Shown here piece after piece: positions 1-10,531 of a stretch of DNA of 60,000 nt (positions within the stretch are counted from its first letter, which is position 1; each line of letters starts with the position of its first letter). The position numbers were made by a program, and so were the translations under genes. The notes beneath the pieces are model-generated. The model did not search any database and was not told the origin of the DNA. It worked only from the letters and a program-made list of their open reading frames with translations. The stretch comes from Membranipora membranacea (taxonomy: Eukaryota; Bryozoa; Gymnolaemata; Cheilostomatida; Membraniporidae): assembly GCA_914767715.1 (NCBI GenBank), contig OU612067.1, positions 4,094,001 through 4,154,000 on the forward strand, in the 5' to 3' direction.

Positions 1-839
1 AGTATTTGATGACAGTAGTATCTAAGTAGAATCATCACTATTCATTTTGTTCTTGTACTTGTAACTTCTTTTTTGTATTATTGAAATGCTCATGATACTG
101 TGAGTAGCAATATATGAATCTAATTTGCACCATACATGTCAAAGGATTTAAATTTTGAGAGTTTGTGGGGTGCTGATTGGTCTCCCTGGGATTTATCTCC
201 CCTGCCAAAAGGAGATAATGGGCATGAGGAAGGCGCAACAAAAGGCCCCATAGTACTAGGTCACTGGATCGGATATCATCTCAAAACCTACTAACTCCAT
301 CACTGACTTGAAGCATATGGTTGAGGGACAACTTCAAAATCAATTTTTCAAAAATTGTTAAAATTTCAGTTAACTTGCGAGAAACCTAAAAACCTACGAT
401 CTCGTATAACTTTTTAAGTTCTTTAAAATGAATCATACCATACACAAACCACATAGCATAGCGCGAAAAAAATTTTGGGGCAATTTCTGGTCATTTAAGG
501 CACCCTGGAGTTTTGTGAGCATTTTAAAGCATTTTGCAAATTTTTGTAAGCATTTTGGAAAAATTAGGTTGGCAAGTCTGAGAATGTCTGTACATTTTAT
601 GATTAAAAATATGAGTAATACCAATGGTAATACCAAGGTAATACCAGTTGTAATACCAATAGGAATACCAATGGCAATACCAATAAAAATACTGGTTTAG
701 AAATTATTGATGGCTTTTACCTGTTCATATCAGAACTCCCTCTTCCCTCTTCAAGAGAGAGTTCATTGAGTGCACTGTGGTACCACTATTCCATCATATT
801 ACATTGTCTCCTCATTTCTACATGGATTTAAGTCAGGAT
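1..839. other. AT-rich intergenic DNA, no gene seen
   Basis: I see no reading frame with family resemblance, no splice-bounded exon and no RNA gene here. A short stretch around 620-695 repeats a degenerate 'aataccaatggtaataccaa' pattern, a small imperfect minisatellite that keeps one frame open by chance. Confidence 0.5.
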
Positions 840-1430
840 AACTGGGTATAATAATTGTCAAGGATCAAAATGTGAGTATTAATGATATTATCTGTACATG
901 AATAATGATGAAATTCGCTTTGTTGGGAGTACTCGGAGAACTTAACTACTTCAAATGTCGGAATGGTTAAGTTTGTCTCGTTTGACTGCTGCTAGCTAAT
1001 TATACCACAAGTACAATAAGAAGACGTGAGATAGGTTGAGAGAACCTGACACCGAGAAATGAATAGTGTGTTTGCGCCATCAGCCCATTTTTTCGGGGAT
1101 GGTGAGATGGCGGAATATGTCTACAGGGGTAGCTTTCGAAGTTGATTGTTCCAGCCCCGGCACCCTCAGGTGTATATCTGCTCAGAATGAAGAGTGTAGT
1201 CAATATTCGTACCCAGCTCGTCCATGTGATATCACTGATTGTTTCCTATGAGATTATCCTGGTAATATTTGCGCAAGGTCTTCATGGGGTAATTTGAGCT
1301 CTTGAGAATCCCCCTTAATAAAATAGTGGCCTCGTAATGTGTAGCTGTCCAAACTTTGAGGATGAAGTTTTCCCATCAATCATATAGGCCATATCTCCGA
1401 CATCAAAATTGCTCATTATTTTTGTTTCTT
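840..1430. repeat. Diverged repeat, copy 1 (contains a SINE)
   Basis: This block resembles 1790-2270. Matching landmarks in the same order are 'ggagaactt/gaactaac' near 937 and 1881, the string gctgctagctaattatac near 990 and 1950, cttgagaatccc near 1302 and 2142, and the tagctgtcc..aactttga block near 1341 and 2187. The two copies differ by many substitutions and indels, so the duplication is old. Copy 1 carries the tRNA-like SINE core at about 1098-1170; copy 2 lacks it. Confidence 0.6.
1040..1250 (+). mobile_element. tRNA-derived SINE, degraded copy
   Basis: The sequence around 1080-1175 contains 'cagcccatttttt', then ggggatggtgagatggcgg, then 'agttgattgttccagcccc' and 'ggcaccctc'. The same blocks in the same order occur on the minus strand at 34090-34200, where the tRNA-like fold is far better kept. 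Here the anticodon-arm region has been scrambled. I infer a decayed member of the same SINE family. Confidence 0.6.
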
Positions 1431-1789
1431 GCCTTGTTTTCAGTATACAGTGTACAGTGTGCAGTGAATGGGTTGGTCCAGTAGTGGAGGAGTGTGAATC
1501 TGTGTGTACCATAAACATATAAATATTATTCATAGTGTTTATAGAATTTATATGTTTAATAGTTGATGGCTAATGCTGATTATCCACACTGAAGTTATTA
1601 AGGTGTTGAGGAAAGCATATCAAAGCAATCTTATAGCAATACGAAAATCCAGGGTTTAGAATGGTCTAAAGTATGTTATCTCCCCTGTATCTCCCCAGAA
1701 TAACAGTCAGTATAACAGTAAGCCTATAGCCCTGGCCCCTATTTACACCAGAAATGATCATAAAACAGTATTAGTAAAAGGTAGTCTAG

Positions 1790-2270
1790 TCATAGGTCCT
1801 GGGTTTTCGCACTTTGAAATCGGTCAAACTTAACTAAACGAATAATGTTGAAATTTGTTTTGATCGATAAAAGTATGGTGGGAGAACTGAACTATTATAC
1901 TTCAAATGACTGACAATGACTTCTGGAATGGTTATTATTGTTCTTGTCAGGTGGCTGCTAGCTAATTATACAACGAGTATACTTAAAGGTGAGAGAACAC
2001 GACTCCGAGTAGTGAATAAGTAGTCTACTAAATGATATATGAACGTGCACAATTGATGGTGATCATTTAAAATTATGTTAGAGGACTGTGACAATGGTTA
2101 AATTTTCCTCATCATTGCTCTTCAACAGGAAATTTAATCGCTTGAGAATCCCACTTCAAAAAGTGGCTAGCCGCTGGAATATTTAGCTGTCCTAACTTTG
2201 AAGATAATTTTGTCCCATAATTCATATATCGGCCACAGTAAATCCGATATAAAAATCAATTTGTGAGTTT
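1790..2270. repeat. Diverged repeat, copy 2
   Basis: Partner of 840-1430, with the same order of short conserved blocks. It lacks the SINE core seen in copy 1. No coding capacity is visible. Confidence 0.55.
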
Positions 2271-2279
2271 TTGAAGGTG

Positions 2280-3630
2280 GTTTCTGGGACGCAACATAAA
2301 GGCGGACATATCTTTAGCTAGATCCACGTATCTCCACAAATAGCCATGCGGTCTATTTTACCACCGATCATAATTGATCTCAACGGTTGCAATGTATAGC
2401 TGTATTGTATATCTTTCATAGGGTAGTTGGGTCTGCAATTGATCAATTGAAGGGGAGTTAGGATCGTTGTGATTCTATCGGTCAATATGGTAATATGATA
2501 CGTGCATGATCACTATTCCATAGCAACATTTCATTTTTTACCCTGTGATGGAATATGTTCTTTAACCCGCTAGCCTATACTGTCATGAGGAAGAGCAGTG
2601 GTATCTTTGATTTGATTTAACTTCATTTAATTGACGCTATTAGGATTCATAAATTCATTATTTGAAGTTGCAAAATTGTATGGCTATTGGCTACTCACTT
2701 CCTCAAAAAAGCGCATTGTGTTGGTTTTATGCTATGGTCTACCTTTAAACTTCAACATATATATACTTTTGATAAAACTTATTATTCCCAACCCATGTTC
2801 GCCCTGAGTATTAAGATTGTTAATACTGGATGATAAAGTATTCCTAGGAGAAAAAGTTGCCCTCCTAGCACAGGCCTGAAATAACGAAATGGCTAGCTAA
2901 CATTTACTCAAGCAGTTTATTTTATACAAGCTCCAACCTAAGCTAGCTGAAACTGTTGCTAGCTAACATTAACTGACCCCCAAGCTTGTAAAACTAAACT
3001 CGAGCTTATAGTTGCTTACCTAGTGTAGATGGAAAAATCATCGTTGCAACTTATGTTTCCATTATTGATATATGGAGTGCTGACTACACTGAATTGAAAT
3101 ATGGTCAATGATTTTCGTCTTTATCCAACCTAGAATTCGAGGTATTTGGCCTGATACATACCTGTCAACCCTCATAGTTTGGCTCAAACACTGGGAACCA
3201 TACTCCCTGTGTGACAGAAAGCTACGAGAGACAGAAAAATCAAATGATAGATCTCCTACTTCGGCAATGTTTCTGTCTAGCAGTAGTTTAATTTGTTTAC
3301 AAAATAGAATGATTCTCAAACAGATTACCACACAGCCAATATTATGCGATGTAACCAGAGACTATGGATATATCTATAGTCTCTGATGTAACTGTAAATA
3401 AAGTAATGATACACCTCTATATGTTATATATCAATGTATTAGAAAAAACAAAGATTTATTTGCTGAACCATGATAATTAGGTAATAAAGACCTAAGCAGG
3501 CTATTCATGGGGGGAGGGGTTATAAAACAAAGTTTTTTTTCAATTCAAACATTTAAAGAAAACCTAACCTCTACTTTTGGCAAGGAGTGGAATTTCTTGA
3601 AGCCTTAATCGATCTGAATTCTTGTTTTCA
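2280..3630. other. Intergenic DNA, no gene seen
   Basis: Short open frames on both strands at 3062-3386 overlap each other and have no recognisable domain, so I treat them as chance. No RNA gene or repeat structure is visible. Confidence 0.4.
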
Positions 3631-3689
3631 GAATGTTTCTTCTATTTATTCAGAAATCAACGAACAATCTAGATTACTCAAACTTCATA

Positions 3690-3881
3690 ATGGCTGACCA
3701 AGAAGGCACAGTACCACTGTTGGCTGTTACAATTTCAAATGCAGCTGACGGAGTCTCAGTCACTGTCAGTGTCACATTAATAATAGAACTACAACCATAT
3801 CAAGCTTACGGATACCATCAACAACAAGATATACCACAGCAACCTCAGCATGATCCTAATAATAATGAGTTCCAAACCTAA
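3690..3881 (+). CDS. MADQ-family small protein, copy A
   Basis: A 63-residue frame beginning MADQEGTVPLL and ending in a Q/N/H-rich tail. It shares two conserved blocks with frames at 33864 and 38731: the MADQ(G/E)GT start, and LIIELQ(P/S)YQA followed by a YHQ-QDI-QQ-Q-D tail. The roughly 12 residues in between differ strongly among copies. An in-frame ATG also exists upstream at 3633, just after a good splice-acceptor-like sequence (cttgttttcag at about 3622-3632), so a longer N-terminus is possible. I chose 3690 because the other two copies start there. No signal peptide is evident and the function is unknown. Similarity continues about 300 bp beyond the stop into the 3' flank in all three copies. 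Confidence 0.5.
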   Translation: MADQEGTVPLLAVTISNAADGVSVTVSVTLIIELQPYQAYGYHQQQDIPQQPQHDPNNNEFQT

Positions 3882-4200
3882 CTAATCATCGCTGACATTA
3901 CACAAACTCACCAACACAAGCCTACATAACAATTTGTCAATGTAAGGTCTTCGCCACAACCCAAAACCTTAAACATGCTCATCCATCTAATATACAACTA
4001 GTTCTATGATAAGATATGACAATCTAATAATTTGAAGATAACAGTAGGTGAGAATCGACAGGACAAATTTGGTTATTTTCATTATAATTTGTCTACTATC
4101 ACATTGCCATGAGAAGACAATATATAAAATATGCACATGTAAATAATACTTTTATATATGTATTACTGTTTTCATCCATACTTGCATCTGTGTGAAAATG
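3882..4200 (+). repeat. 3' flank shared by the three MADQ loci
   Basis: Blocks such as 'gagttctatgatgtgatcag' (degenerate here), 'ataatttgtct' and 'ttgccatgagaagaca' recur after the MADQ frames at 34290-34400 and 38990-39120. This shows that whole loci were duplicated, including the probable 3' UTR. Confidence 0.6.
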
Positions 4201-4271
4201 AATCAAAAACATACTTTTTTATACTTTATACTTCATCTTGCCTTCGATAATCACCGCCTTATAATGATAAC

Positions 4272-4449
4272 TAGTTAAAGAGCTCTAACTCCGGTGGTTC
4301 AGTGGCATTACATTATCATGTAATGTAATGTAATGTAATGTAATGTAATGTAATGTAATGTAATGTAATGTAATGTAATGTAATGTAATGTAATGTAATG
4401 TAATGTAATGTAATGCCACTGAACCACTGGAGTTAGAGCTCTTTAACTA
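4272..4449. mobile_element. Foldback MITE with (TAATG)n core and 9-bp target duplication
   Basis: The ends are TAGTTAAAGAGCTCTAACTCC and its reverse complement; the imperfect terminal inverted repeat is about 43 bp and differs at one clear position (ccggtgg against ccactgg). The interior is an uninterrupted (TAATG)n array of about 20 units. Direct repeats AATGATAAC flank the element at 4263-4271 and 4450-4458, so the nine-base target-site duplication is visible. Nine-base duplications are typical of Mutator-like transposases. There is no coding capacity, so it is non-autonomous. Confidence 0.85.
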
Positions 4450-4459
4450 AATGATAACA

Positions 4460-5351
4460 GCAGTGAGCTAGAGAGACATGCAATAATAAAATAGAATGAG
4501 TAATATGTAATACCATTATGTCAAACATAATATATTTTTGTTAGGTATTTACAGCTGTGTATGAGGTTACATACACTCTCTTGGTATCAAAATTAGAATA
4601 ATCAAATCTACTATGCTCTTTCTGGTTGGAGTGACTACATCAAATTCATAAATTTATTATTTTCTTTTGCTGGTCTTGATTGAGTTTATCTACATTTTAG
4701 ATCATGATTTTACCACAAGCTATTTTGAATTTATTTTTTTACAGATGCAAAGTCTTTGGTTGGAAAACAGAGCATTTTTTGTCAGCTTTTTTTTTTGTAA
4801 TTCAATAAAATTTTGCCTTGCATCTGTGAACTTTTCTTCGCAATCTGCAATGAAGCTGTTAGCTGCAGTGTTTGTTCTTATCGCAAACAGGCATAGCTGC
4901 TAGGAGATGAAATTGCAAATGCAATATTTCCCTCTCTTGAAAAAACTATCTCATACAGAGAAAATCTGATCTGCCGAGCTTTACATGGGTATTGATATCC
5001 AGAAATTCACCAGTTTCAAAAGTATAATCATAATTTGCGCCATCTGAAAACGAAATCAATTGCAGATTCAAATTCTACCTCCCTCAGAATAAAACCCTAT
5101 TATTTCAATTTCATAAATTTCATTTATTATTTGATATATATAGACATAGATTGGAAAAAGGTTTACCACATCAGTACCAAACTGTGACTAGGTTTGAGCG
5201 GACAGTGTGCAGCGTTGTTCTGCCTTTGAATAGAGCAGGACCTTTTTGGGGCGGTTTTGGTCATAATAAAACTGCCACCGAGACAGAGGCGAAGATTATG
5301 AGCAGCTCCAGTGACGGCTTCTGTCAGACACCACAAGCCATTATTGGCGGC
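4460..5351. other. Intergenic DNA, no gene seen
   Basis: AT-rich, with short unconvincing frames only. The 30 bases just before the 824-bp array (ending ttattggcggc) resemble the end of the repeat unit (gtgtctgctgc) only loosely. Confidence 0.4.
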
Positions 5352-6175
5352 ACTAGTGGTTTCATATAGGAAATAATGGAAGTCAAACATTACTCAATAT
5401 CTGTTTTATCAATAGTTAAAAATGAATCCACCAAATTTTATTTTCTTATCGCTGGTAATGCATACTCATCTTCTACTGAGACTTGAGCTGCCCATCTGCT
5501 ACTGGGCTCAACTGTAATCCTGCGAATAACAGTATAATAAAACATTGGTTGATTTCTTCGCTATTAATGAGCTTCGGCTACCGTCGTCCGTTGAGTTTTA
5601 CTCAAATTATAGGGCATGATTATTCTGTGTTTTGTTATCTCCTGTCAAATACTGCCAATACTAATACACTTTTTTTCAATTTTATTGCATATAAAGTGCT
5701 ATCTCCTTCTAATCATGAGTTCTGTGGGACCTTTCTCTCCGCCTAGTGGAAGGTGGAAAATTTGTATATTGTGTAATGACAACACAATCATGTATATTGT
5801 ATGCGTTGCTAACAATTGATGTTGTAGGGCTGTATTATTATATATATTGTAGAGGTATAAAAATATATTTATACAGAAATGGTATATATATATATATATA
5901 CATAGTCGCCACCCCACTGACATATTACTTATTACAAATAAACTTTCAACAGGGTCATGAATGGAACAGAGTTAGCAATTTTGAGTGTGTCTGATTATTA
6001 CCGATATAAACAACACAAAAGGAGTCAGGGCTTACAATGAAAACTTTGAGCATTTTCTAGGTGAGAATAAGAACTAAGATGGACTGAAAATGAAAACTTA
6101 CGCTGAGCTCAAATATAGAGACCGCGATGCGGGACGCTGCTCCAGACCCAGCCAAGGCGATAAAGTGTCTGCTGC
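5352..6175. repeat. 824-bp tandem unit, copy 1
   Basis: The unit begins actagtggtttcatatagg and ends gataaagtgtctgctgc. Copy 2 starts exactly 824 bases later. Every open frame in the unit translates identically in copies 1, 2 and 3, so there is no visible divergence. The frames have no recognisable domain and overlap on both strands, so I do not call genes. A (TA)n tract lies about 5885-5902. Confidence 0.9.
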
Positions 6176-6999
6176 ACTAGTGGTTTCATATAGGAAATAA
6201 TGGAAGTCAAACATTACTCAATATCTGTTTTATCAATAGTTAAAAATGAATCCACCAAATTTTATTTTCTTATCGCTGGTAATGCATACTCATCTTCTAC
6301 TGAGACTTGAGCTGCCCATCTGCTACTGGGCTCAACTGTAATCCTGCGAATAACAGTATAATAAAACATTGGTTGATTTCTTCGCTATTAATGAGCTTCG
6401 GCTACCGTCGTCCGTTGAGTTTTACTCAAATTATAGGGCATGATTATTCTGTGTTTTGTTATCTCCTGTCAAATACTGCCAATACTAATACACTTTTTTT
6501 CAATTTTATTGCATATAAAGTGCTATCTCCTTCTAATCATGAGTTCTGTGGGACCTTTCTCTCCGCCTAGTGGAAGGTGGAAAATTTGTATATTGTGTAA
6601 TGACAACACAATCATGTATATTGTATGCGTTGCTAACAATTGATGTTGTAGGGCTGTATTATTATATATATTGTAGAGGTATAAAAATATATTTATACAG
6701 AAATGGTATATATATATATATATACATAGTCGCCACCCCACTGACATATTACTTATTACAAATAAACTTTCAACAGGGTCATGAATGGAACAGAGTTAGC
6801 AATTTTGAGTGTGTCTGATTATTACCGATATAAACAACACAAAAGGAGTCAGGGCTTACAATGAAAACTTTGAGCATTTTCTAGGTGAGAATAAGAACTA
6901 AGATGGACTGAAAATGAAAACTTACGCTGAGCTCAAATATAGAGACCGCGATGCGGGACGCTGCTCCAGACCCAGCCAAGGCGATAAAGTGTCTGCTGC
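6176..6999. repeat. 824-bp tandem unit, copy 2
   Basis: Complete second unit, apparently identical to copy 1. Perfect identity means a very recent duplication, or homogenisation. Confidence 0.9.
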
Positions 7000-7065
7000 A
7001 CTAGTGGTTTCATATAGGAAATAATGGAAGTCAAACATTACTCAATATCTGTTTTATCAATAGTT
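7000..7065. repeat. 824-bp tandem unit, copy 3, left fragment
   Basis: The first 66 bases of a third unit (matching 5352-5417). They are interrupted at tcaatagtt by the inverted arm of the YR element; the rest of the unit reappears at about 15931. Confidence 0.88.
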
Positions 7066-7743
7066 CACAGTCTCAAGGCTAGCAACCAAAGGATTGATGA
7101 GTTTAAGTCTCCCACAATTCAATACAAAGTGATCACATGACTTCCTTGTTGTCAGATCAGTACTTTATAAAACACGTTGGAGTTGTCGGGGCTTGTTGGG
7201 AGGGCCAGACGACTCTAACTATTGGAGCTGCGCTGAGATACTTGAGCATTTGTTTTGGATTAATTTCAGTCTAAAAAACAACTTTAGGAAAGTTTGATTT
7301 TTTTAATTCATCAATCAATCCTGTTTGTGAAGTTTATAATGAAGACTATGTTTATTGGTTCAAGTATCACCAAAGCACACCAATGACTCATAGTATAAGT
7401 ACAAGGTATAAATAAACATTTGCAAGAATATACCACATTACAAATAAGCAAGGCAAGTGGCAACCCTCTTAGTCAGGTTATGCCAATTCAAGAATGCCAC
7501 AAAAAGACAACCGCTTTGGGTTAAATCATTGACCTCTTTTCGAGATCTTCTTTTGAAGCCATACAAGGCATTGACCTCTTTTCGAGATCTTCTTTTGAAG
7601 CCATACAAGGCATTAACTATTCTCCATTTTGAGAATTCTACAAATCCCAGCGGATCTGAGTACGAGCAACGGTATTAAAAGTTGATCAGATAGAATTACC
7701 GACATTTTCCTGTGATGGGAAGCGTATATCCCTTCTGTTATTC

Positions 7744-7778
7744 GGAAAGAGTGATGATTAGGACCGCTCACTCTTTCC
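7744..7778 (-). promoter_or_regulatory. Hairpin with GGTCCTAATC loop, inverted copy
   Basis: Mirror copy of the 14427-14461 hairpin, downstream of the inverted YR gene. It has an 11-bp perfect stem GGAAAGAGTGA/TCACTCTTTCC and a loop containing GGTCCTAATC when read on the minus strand. Confidence 0.75.
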
Positions 7779-7923
7779 TCTGGTTTTATTCTTAGCGAAC
7801 TAAAATATATTACAATAAGAGCATGTTAGAACTAAAGGTTTTTTAGTCATTGTGCGAAAATCAGATGCCAAAAATCTGAGAACGCATTATCACCAAAATT
7901 GCGTACTCTGATTTTCGCCACAA

Positions 7924-8807
7924 TTAGGGCTTAACATAGACAAGATACGCATTGGATTTCCAGCGGCCAAAAGCTTTGAGTTTGGCATCGGTTAAACCTT
8001 GGCCGGCATACCAAGTTGCCCCCCCTCGGCGAAATGAATGTAAGGTTAGTCTGGACTTGATTCCAGCGTCGGCCACACACCGTTGTAGCCAAGAATGGGC
8101 CTCAGCGCGTGAACAATGGAATAAGACAATGCTCCCTTCCTGCTGTGCGATGCCTGAATTGGCCGACAAGTATGATTGCAACAGTAGGACCGGGCAAATA
8201 TCCAAAAAGAGCTTCCTTTCTACTGTTATTGTAGTACTACCTGAGGAGTGCTTGAATGATGAGAAAGTTATTTTAATTTTTTTTTGTCTTACTCGGATAG
8301 ACGATCTCCTTAGTTGATGTTCTGGAGTGGTACTAGTATGATAAGCCTCCGATGGGCGTAACAATGCAAAGAATGACAATGCAAACATAGCTTTTATCAT
8401 GAGTGCCTGTTGAGGGCTGAATAACTTATCTGCAGAGTTACATATTTTTTGGAGTTGTCTGACCTTTACCACATGGTTTGGCCTGATAGCTATTGAATCA
8501 TTTCTGCGGCGCACACCCTTCAACAGTAACTGTAGCCTAGGGGTGTCGAAGCTAATTTCGATATAGTTAGAATTGCAATGATGACGGACTGCAGACAACG
8601 CAGATCGAATTGTACTGGCCTTCATGCCTTTCTTAGCAAGGTGAGCAACGTAAAGTTCTATAGTTTTAGCGGAAAACTTATCTTTTATTTTGTGCTCTTT
8701 ACAGAAGTCTGATAGGCCTTTAACTGCCAAGCTGTACGATCTTCTTGTGGTGGGCGCGACTGAGTTGTGTATCAAGTTATCAGCTGTAGCCTGAAGTTCT
8801 TGCAAGC
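7924..8807 (-). CDS. Tyrosine recombinase, inverted copy
   Basis: An intact 294-codon frame on the minus strand, equivalent to 13398-14281. The YR catalytic residues are kept: Arg in ALLRPSE, His-x-x-Arg in HSFRRGG, and the terminal Tyr in AYLVYVKP. It differs from the right copy by at least two residues (MFALSFF for MYALSFF, PSEAYH for PSEVYH). As in the right copy there is no ATG before the domain, and the frame follows a pyrimidine-rich tract ending in AG at its 5' side. Both copies could be active if expressed. The inverted copy lies away from the element's other genes and would need its own transcript. Confidence 0.88.
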
Positions 8808-8826
8808 CTGACAAAAGAAAGGTTTT

Positions 8827-9022
8827 TTAGTGTAGCAGCTTCTGTGACTTTATGCAGGCTGGGGTTAGATGGACAGGGATTTTGTATTCGGTGTTGCTGG
8901 CGTAAAAACTGATACCACAATCCAAATTTCTTGATAGCTTATCTGCTATGACGTTCAAACTACCGGCTATGTGGCGCACTCGCAAAACAATATTGTGAGT
9001 CATACAAAACAAGGCCAAATCT
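8827..9022 (-). pseudogene. 3' fragment of RT-RNase H, inverted copy
   Basis: The last 64 codons of the RT-RNase H frame (matching 13183-13378), including the RNase H C-terminal block RVRHIAG..NVIADKLSR. It is cut off abruptly at 9022, where the sequence switches to tgtgaactac. This is a 5' truncation without the RT catalytic core, so it cannot work alone. Confidence 0.9.
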
Positions 9023-9065
9023 GTGAACTACTTGTCTCTGTCAGCTCCTAAAAACCTACTTGAAC

Positions 9066-9083
9066 ATGTCTTCAATTACAAGA
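9066..9083 (+). other. Candidate leader exon supplying the ATG
   Basis: ATG plus five codons (MSSITR) followed at once by a perfect GTAAGT donor at 9084. Splicing to the AG at 9624-9625 would put this ATG in phase with the SGNH frame (MSSITR-VLVIGDSH). The SGNH frame has no in-frame ATG before its catalytic serine, so some such leader is needed. The exon is inferred, not proven. Confidence 0.45.
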
Positions 9084-9625
9084 GTAAGTATGAGAATGTA
9101 TGCTAAACCTTGTCAATGTTCATACTGTTTATATTGAGCTGTGATTTGATGTTGCTGTGGAAATGATCTCATAATCTGAGAACATCAAACAAAATAATAA
9201 TATTATGTTCAATAACAAGCTTCTTTACGAGTACCACAATGCACATCACAGATATGCCCTGGACTTCCCTACTTCCTTTTGGGCACTTCATCATTTCACT
9301 CACCATTCATTGTCATTACTTCCCAAGGCACACCTTACAATAAAAAAAAAAAAAAAATAAATAAAACTTCCTAACCTCTGCCCAATGAATGAATTCATTG
9401 TTTAGGGCAAACTACCACTACCACTCGCTTGTCCTTGGCTGTTATCTGGTGCTGGCGGAAATAATAGGCCCTGTGGATTGGTAATGAAACAGTGAATGGA
9501 ACAATTTTGTGAACTGATTAACTAGATTTAGTGATATTTGGGTGTTCGCTAAGGATTATGGGGTCTTTCCGAAATTCTGTATTCTTGAATTAACACTAAT
9601 TTGGAAAGCCTGTAACTACCTGTAG
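9084..9625 (+). other. Candidate intron of the YR element / 5' leader region
   Basis: Runs from the GTAAGT donor to the AG just before the SGNH frame. It holds a 16-A run near 9344 and no coding sequence. No copy of the terminal repeats of the element is visible here, so a canonical left terminal repeat seems to be missing. Confidence 0.4.
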
Positions 9626-10141
9626 GTACTAGTTATCGGGGACTCACATGCTCGAAGACTGAGAGATCAAGCTGGGGTGTACTTCAGCAGAAGAAACCTG
9701 TCAGTAGAGTTTAGGTGCCGCGGAGGAGCTCGGACCAATTATTTAGAGGTCCCAGCTAATCAACAGCACTACGACGGGATTATCTTAGTGATAGGATCTA
9801 ACGATCTGGGAGATGGGATCACTCCTAGCAGCGTGTATGCTAACTTGATGGGCTATGCCAACCAGTATACCCGATTTGCCGCCAAAGTGATAATTATGAC
9901 AGTTTTTCCTCGTCAATGTACTAAATATATGAACAGTTTGGCGGAACTTAATGACCTTATAACCAGACATTCAAACAATGTTATTGTCGGCTGGAGATGG
10001 TCAAAAAAGTTTGACCGACACATGACTTTAAGGGCTGATGGTGTCCATCTGACGGACAAAGCCTATAAAAAGGCCTGTAAATACCTTGTGTCACCTGTGT
10101 TGCTTTTTTTCAAGCCTAGTAGTAAACAACAAAAATTATAG
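9626..10141 (+). CDS. SGNH/GDSL hydrolase-like ORF of the YR element
   Basis: A 171-codon frame. The block I nucleophile is in VLVIGDSHARRL (Ser at residue 7), block III is GSNDL, and block V is the DGVHLT catalytic Asp/His pair near the C-terminus. These are the hallmark blocks of SGNH hydrolases, which cleave ester bonds. The frame starts right after a tag acceptor with no ATG; the first Met lies well inside the domain, so the start must come from an upstream exon (candidate 9066-9083). The role of SGNH proteins in YR retroelements is not established. A hairpin with the conserved loop follows 52 bases after the stop. Confidence 0.85.
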   Translation, partial: VLVIGDSHARRLRDQAGVYFSRRNLSVEFRCRGGARTNYLEVPANQQHYDGIILVIGSNDLGDGITPSSVYANLMGYANQYTRFAAKVIIMTVFPRQCTKYMNSLAELNDLITRHSNNVIVGWRWSKKFDRHMTLRADGVHLTDKAYKKACKYLVSPVLLFFKPSSKQQKL

Positions 10142-10192
10142 TTAGAAAGATCTTAGAATTAAATAAACAAACAATAATATAATATTCAAACT

Positions 10193-10223
10193 GTGAGTGC
10201 GGATGGTCCTAATCGCCCCTCAC
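10193..10223 (+). promoter_or_regulatory. Intercistronic hairpin 1 (GGTCCTAATC)
   Basis: Stem GTGAG/CTCAC enclosing TGCGGATGGTCCTAATCGCCC, with extra GG/CC pairing possible. It lies just downstream of the SGNH stop and an AATAAA-like sequence, and 91 bases before the next AG acceptor. It shares GAGTGCGG and GGTCCTAATC with hairpin 2. Confidence 0.6.
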
Positions 10224-10314
10224 TAGTTGAAGAATTTGCTGCCGATTAAGCTGCTCGTTAGAACAAGACATATATCTTTGTTGTTCTCTAACACCATTTC
10301 TCTCTCTGTTATAG

Positions 10315-10473
10315 GCAAGCAAAAAAGTTCAGGCGGCAAAGAAGCGTAAGCTCGAGAAATTTGTTAAACAAATCAGACAAGGAGCTGAAGAAGGTGCAGT
10401 AAAGGAGATTGTATTAAAAACCATTGTTAAAAAAACCGAAATTCTAAAATCAACTTCTGAAAATATTGAGTGA
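10315..10473 (+). CDS. Small basic ORF of the YR element
   Basis: A 52-residue frame beginning ASKKVQAAKKRKLEKF directly after ctctgttatag. It is rich in Lys and Glu, probably helical, and has a KKRK run that could act as a nuclear-localisation signal. It has no ATG. It lies in the same frame as the Gag-like ORF but is closed by TGATAA, and the next acceptor (tttgtttag) is only 58 bases on. It may be an alternative N-terminal exon or a separate small protein; I do not recognise a family. Confidence 0.45.
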   Translation, partial: ASKKVQAAKKRKLEKFVKQIRQGAEEGAVKEIVLKTIVKKTEILKSTSENIE

Positions 10474-10531
10474 TAAAAAAAAAAACCTATAAAAAATCTT
10501 CTTTGCTGCACCATTAACCCCATTTGTTTAG

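Larger units (their letters stand above)
7061..9022 (-). repeat. Left inverted arm, 1962 bp
   Basis: Reverse complement of 13183-15144; coordinates map as 22205 minus x with no length change. I counted at least nine substitutions, including F/Y and A/V differences in the YR frame, so identity is about 99.5%. The arm contains the last 64 RT-RNase H codons, the whole YR gene, its 3' hairpins and part of the 3' non-coding region. Its outer edge reads tagttcaca, and its inner edge runs straight into the inverse, tgtgaacta (9022-9030). Confidence 0.93.

Noticed and set aside
4316-4414. Telomeric or interstitial telomere repeat
   Set aside because: The unit is TAATG, not TTAGGG-like, and it is bounded by transposon inverted repeats with a target duplication.
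5483-6818. Several 60-90 codon frames inside the 824-bp unit, repeated identically in each copy
   Set aside because: They overlap on both strands, have no domain, and their identity only reflects identity of the DNA repeat.
7952-8317. 121-codon frame opposite the inverted YR gene (and its mirror at 13888-14253)
   Set aside because: Antisense shadow of the recombinase; no independent motif.
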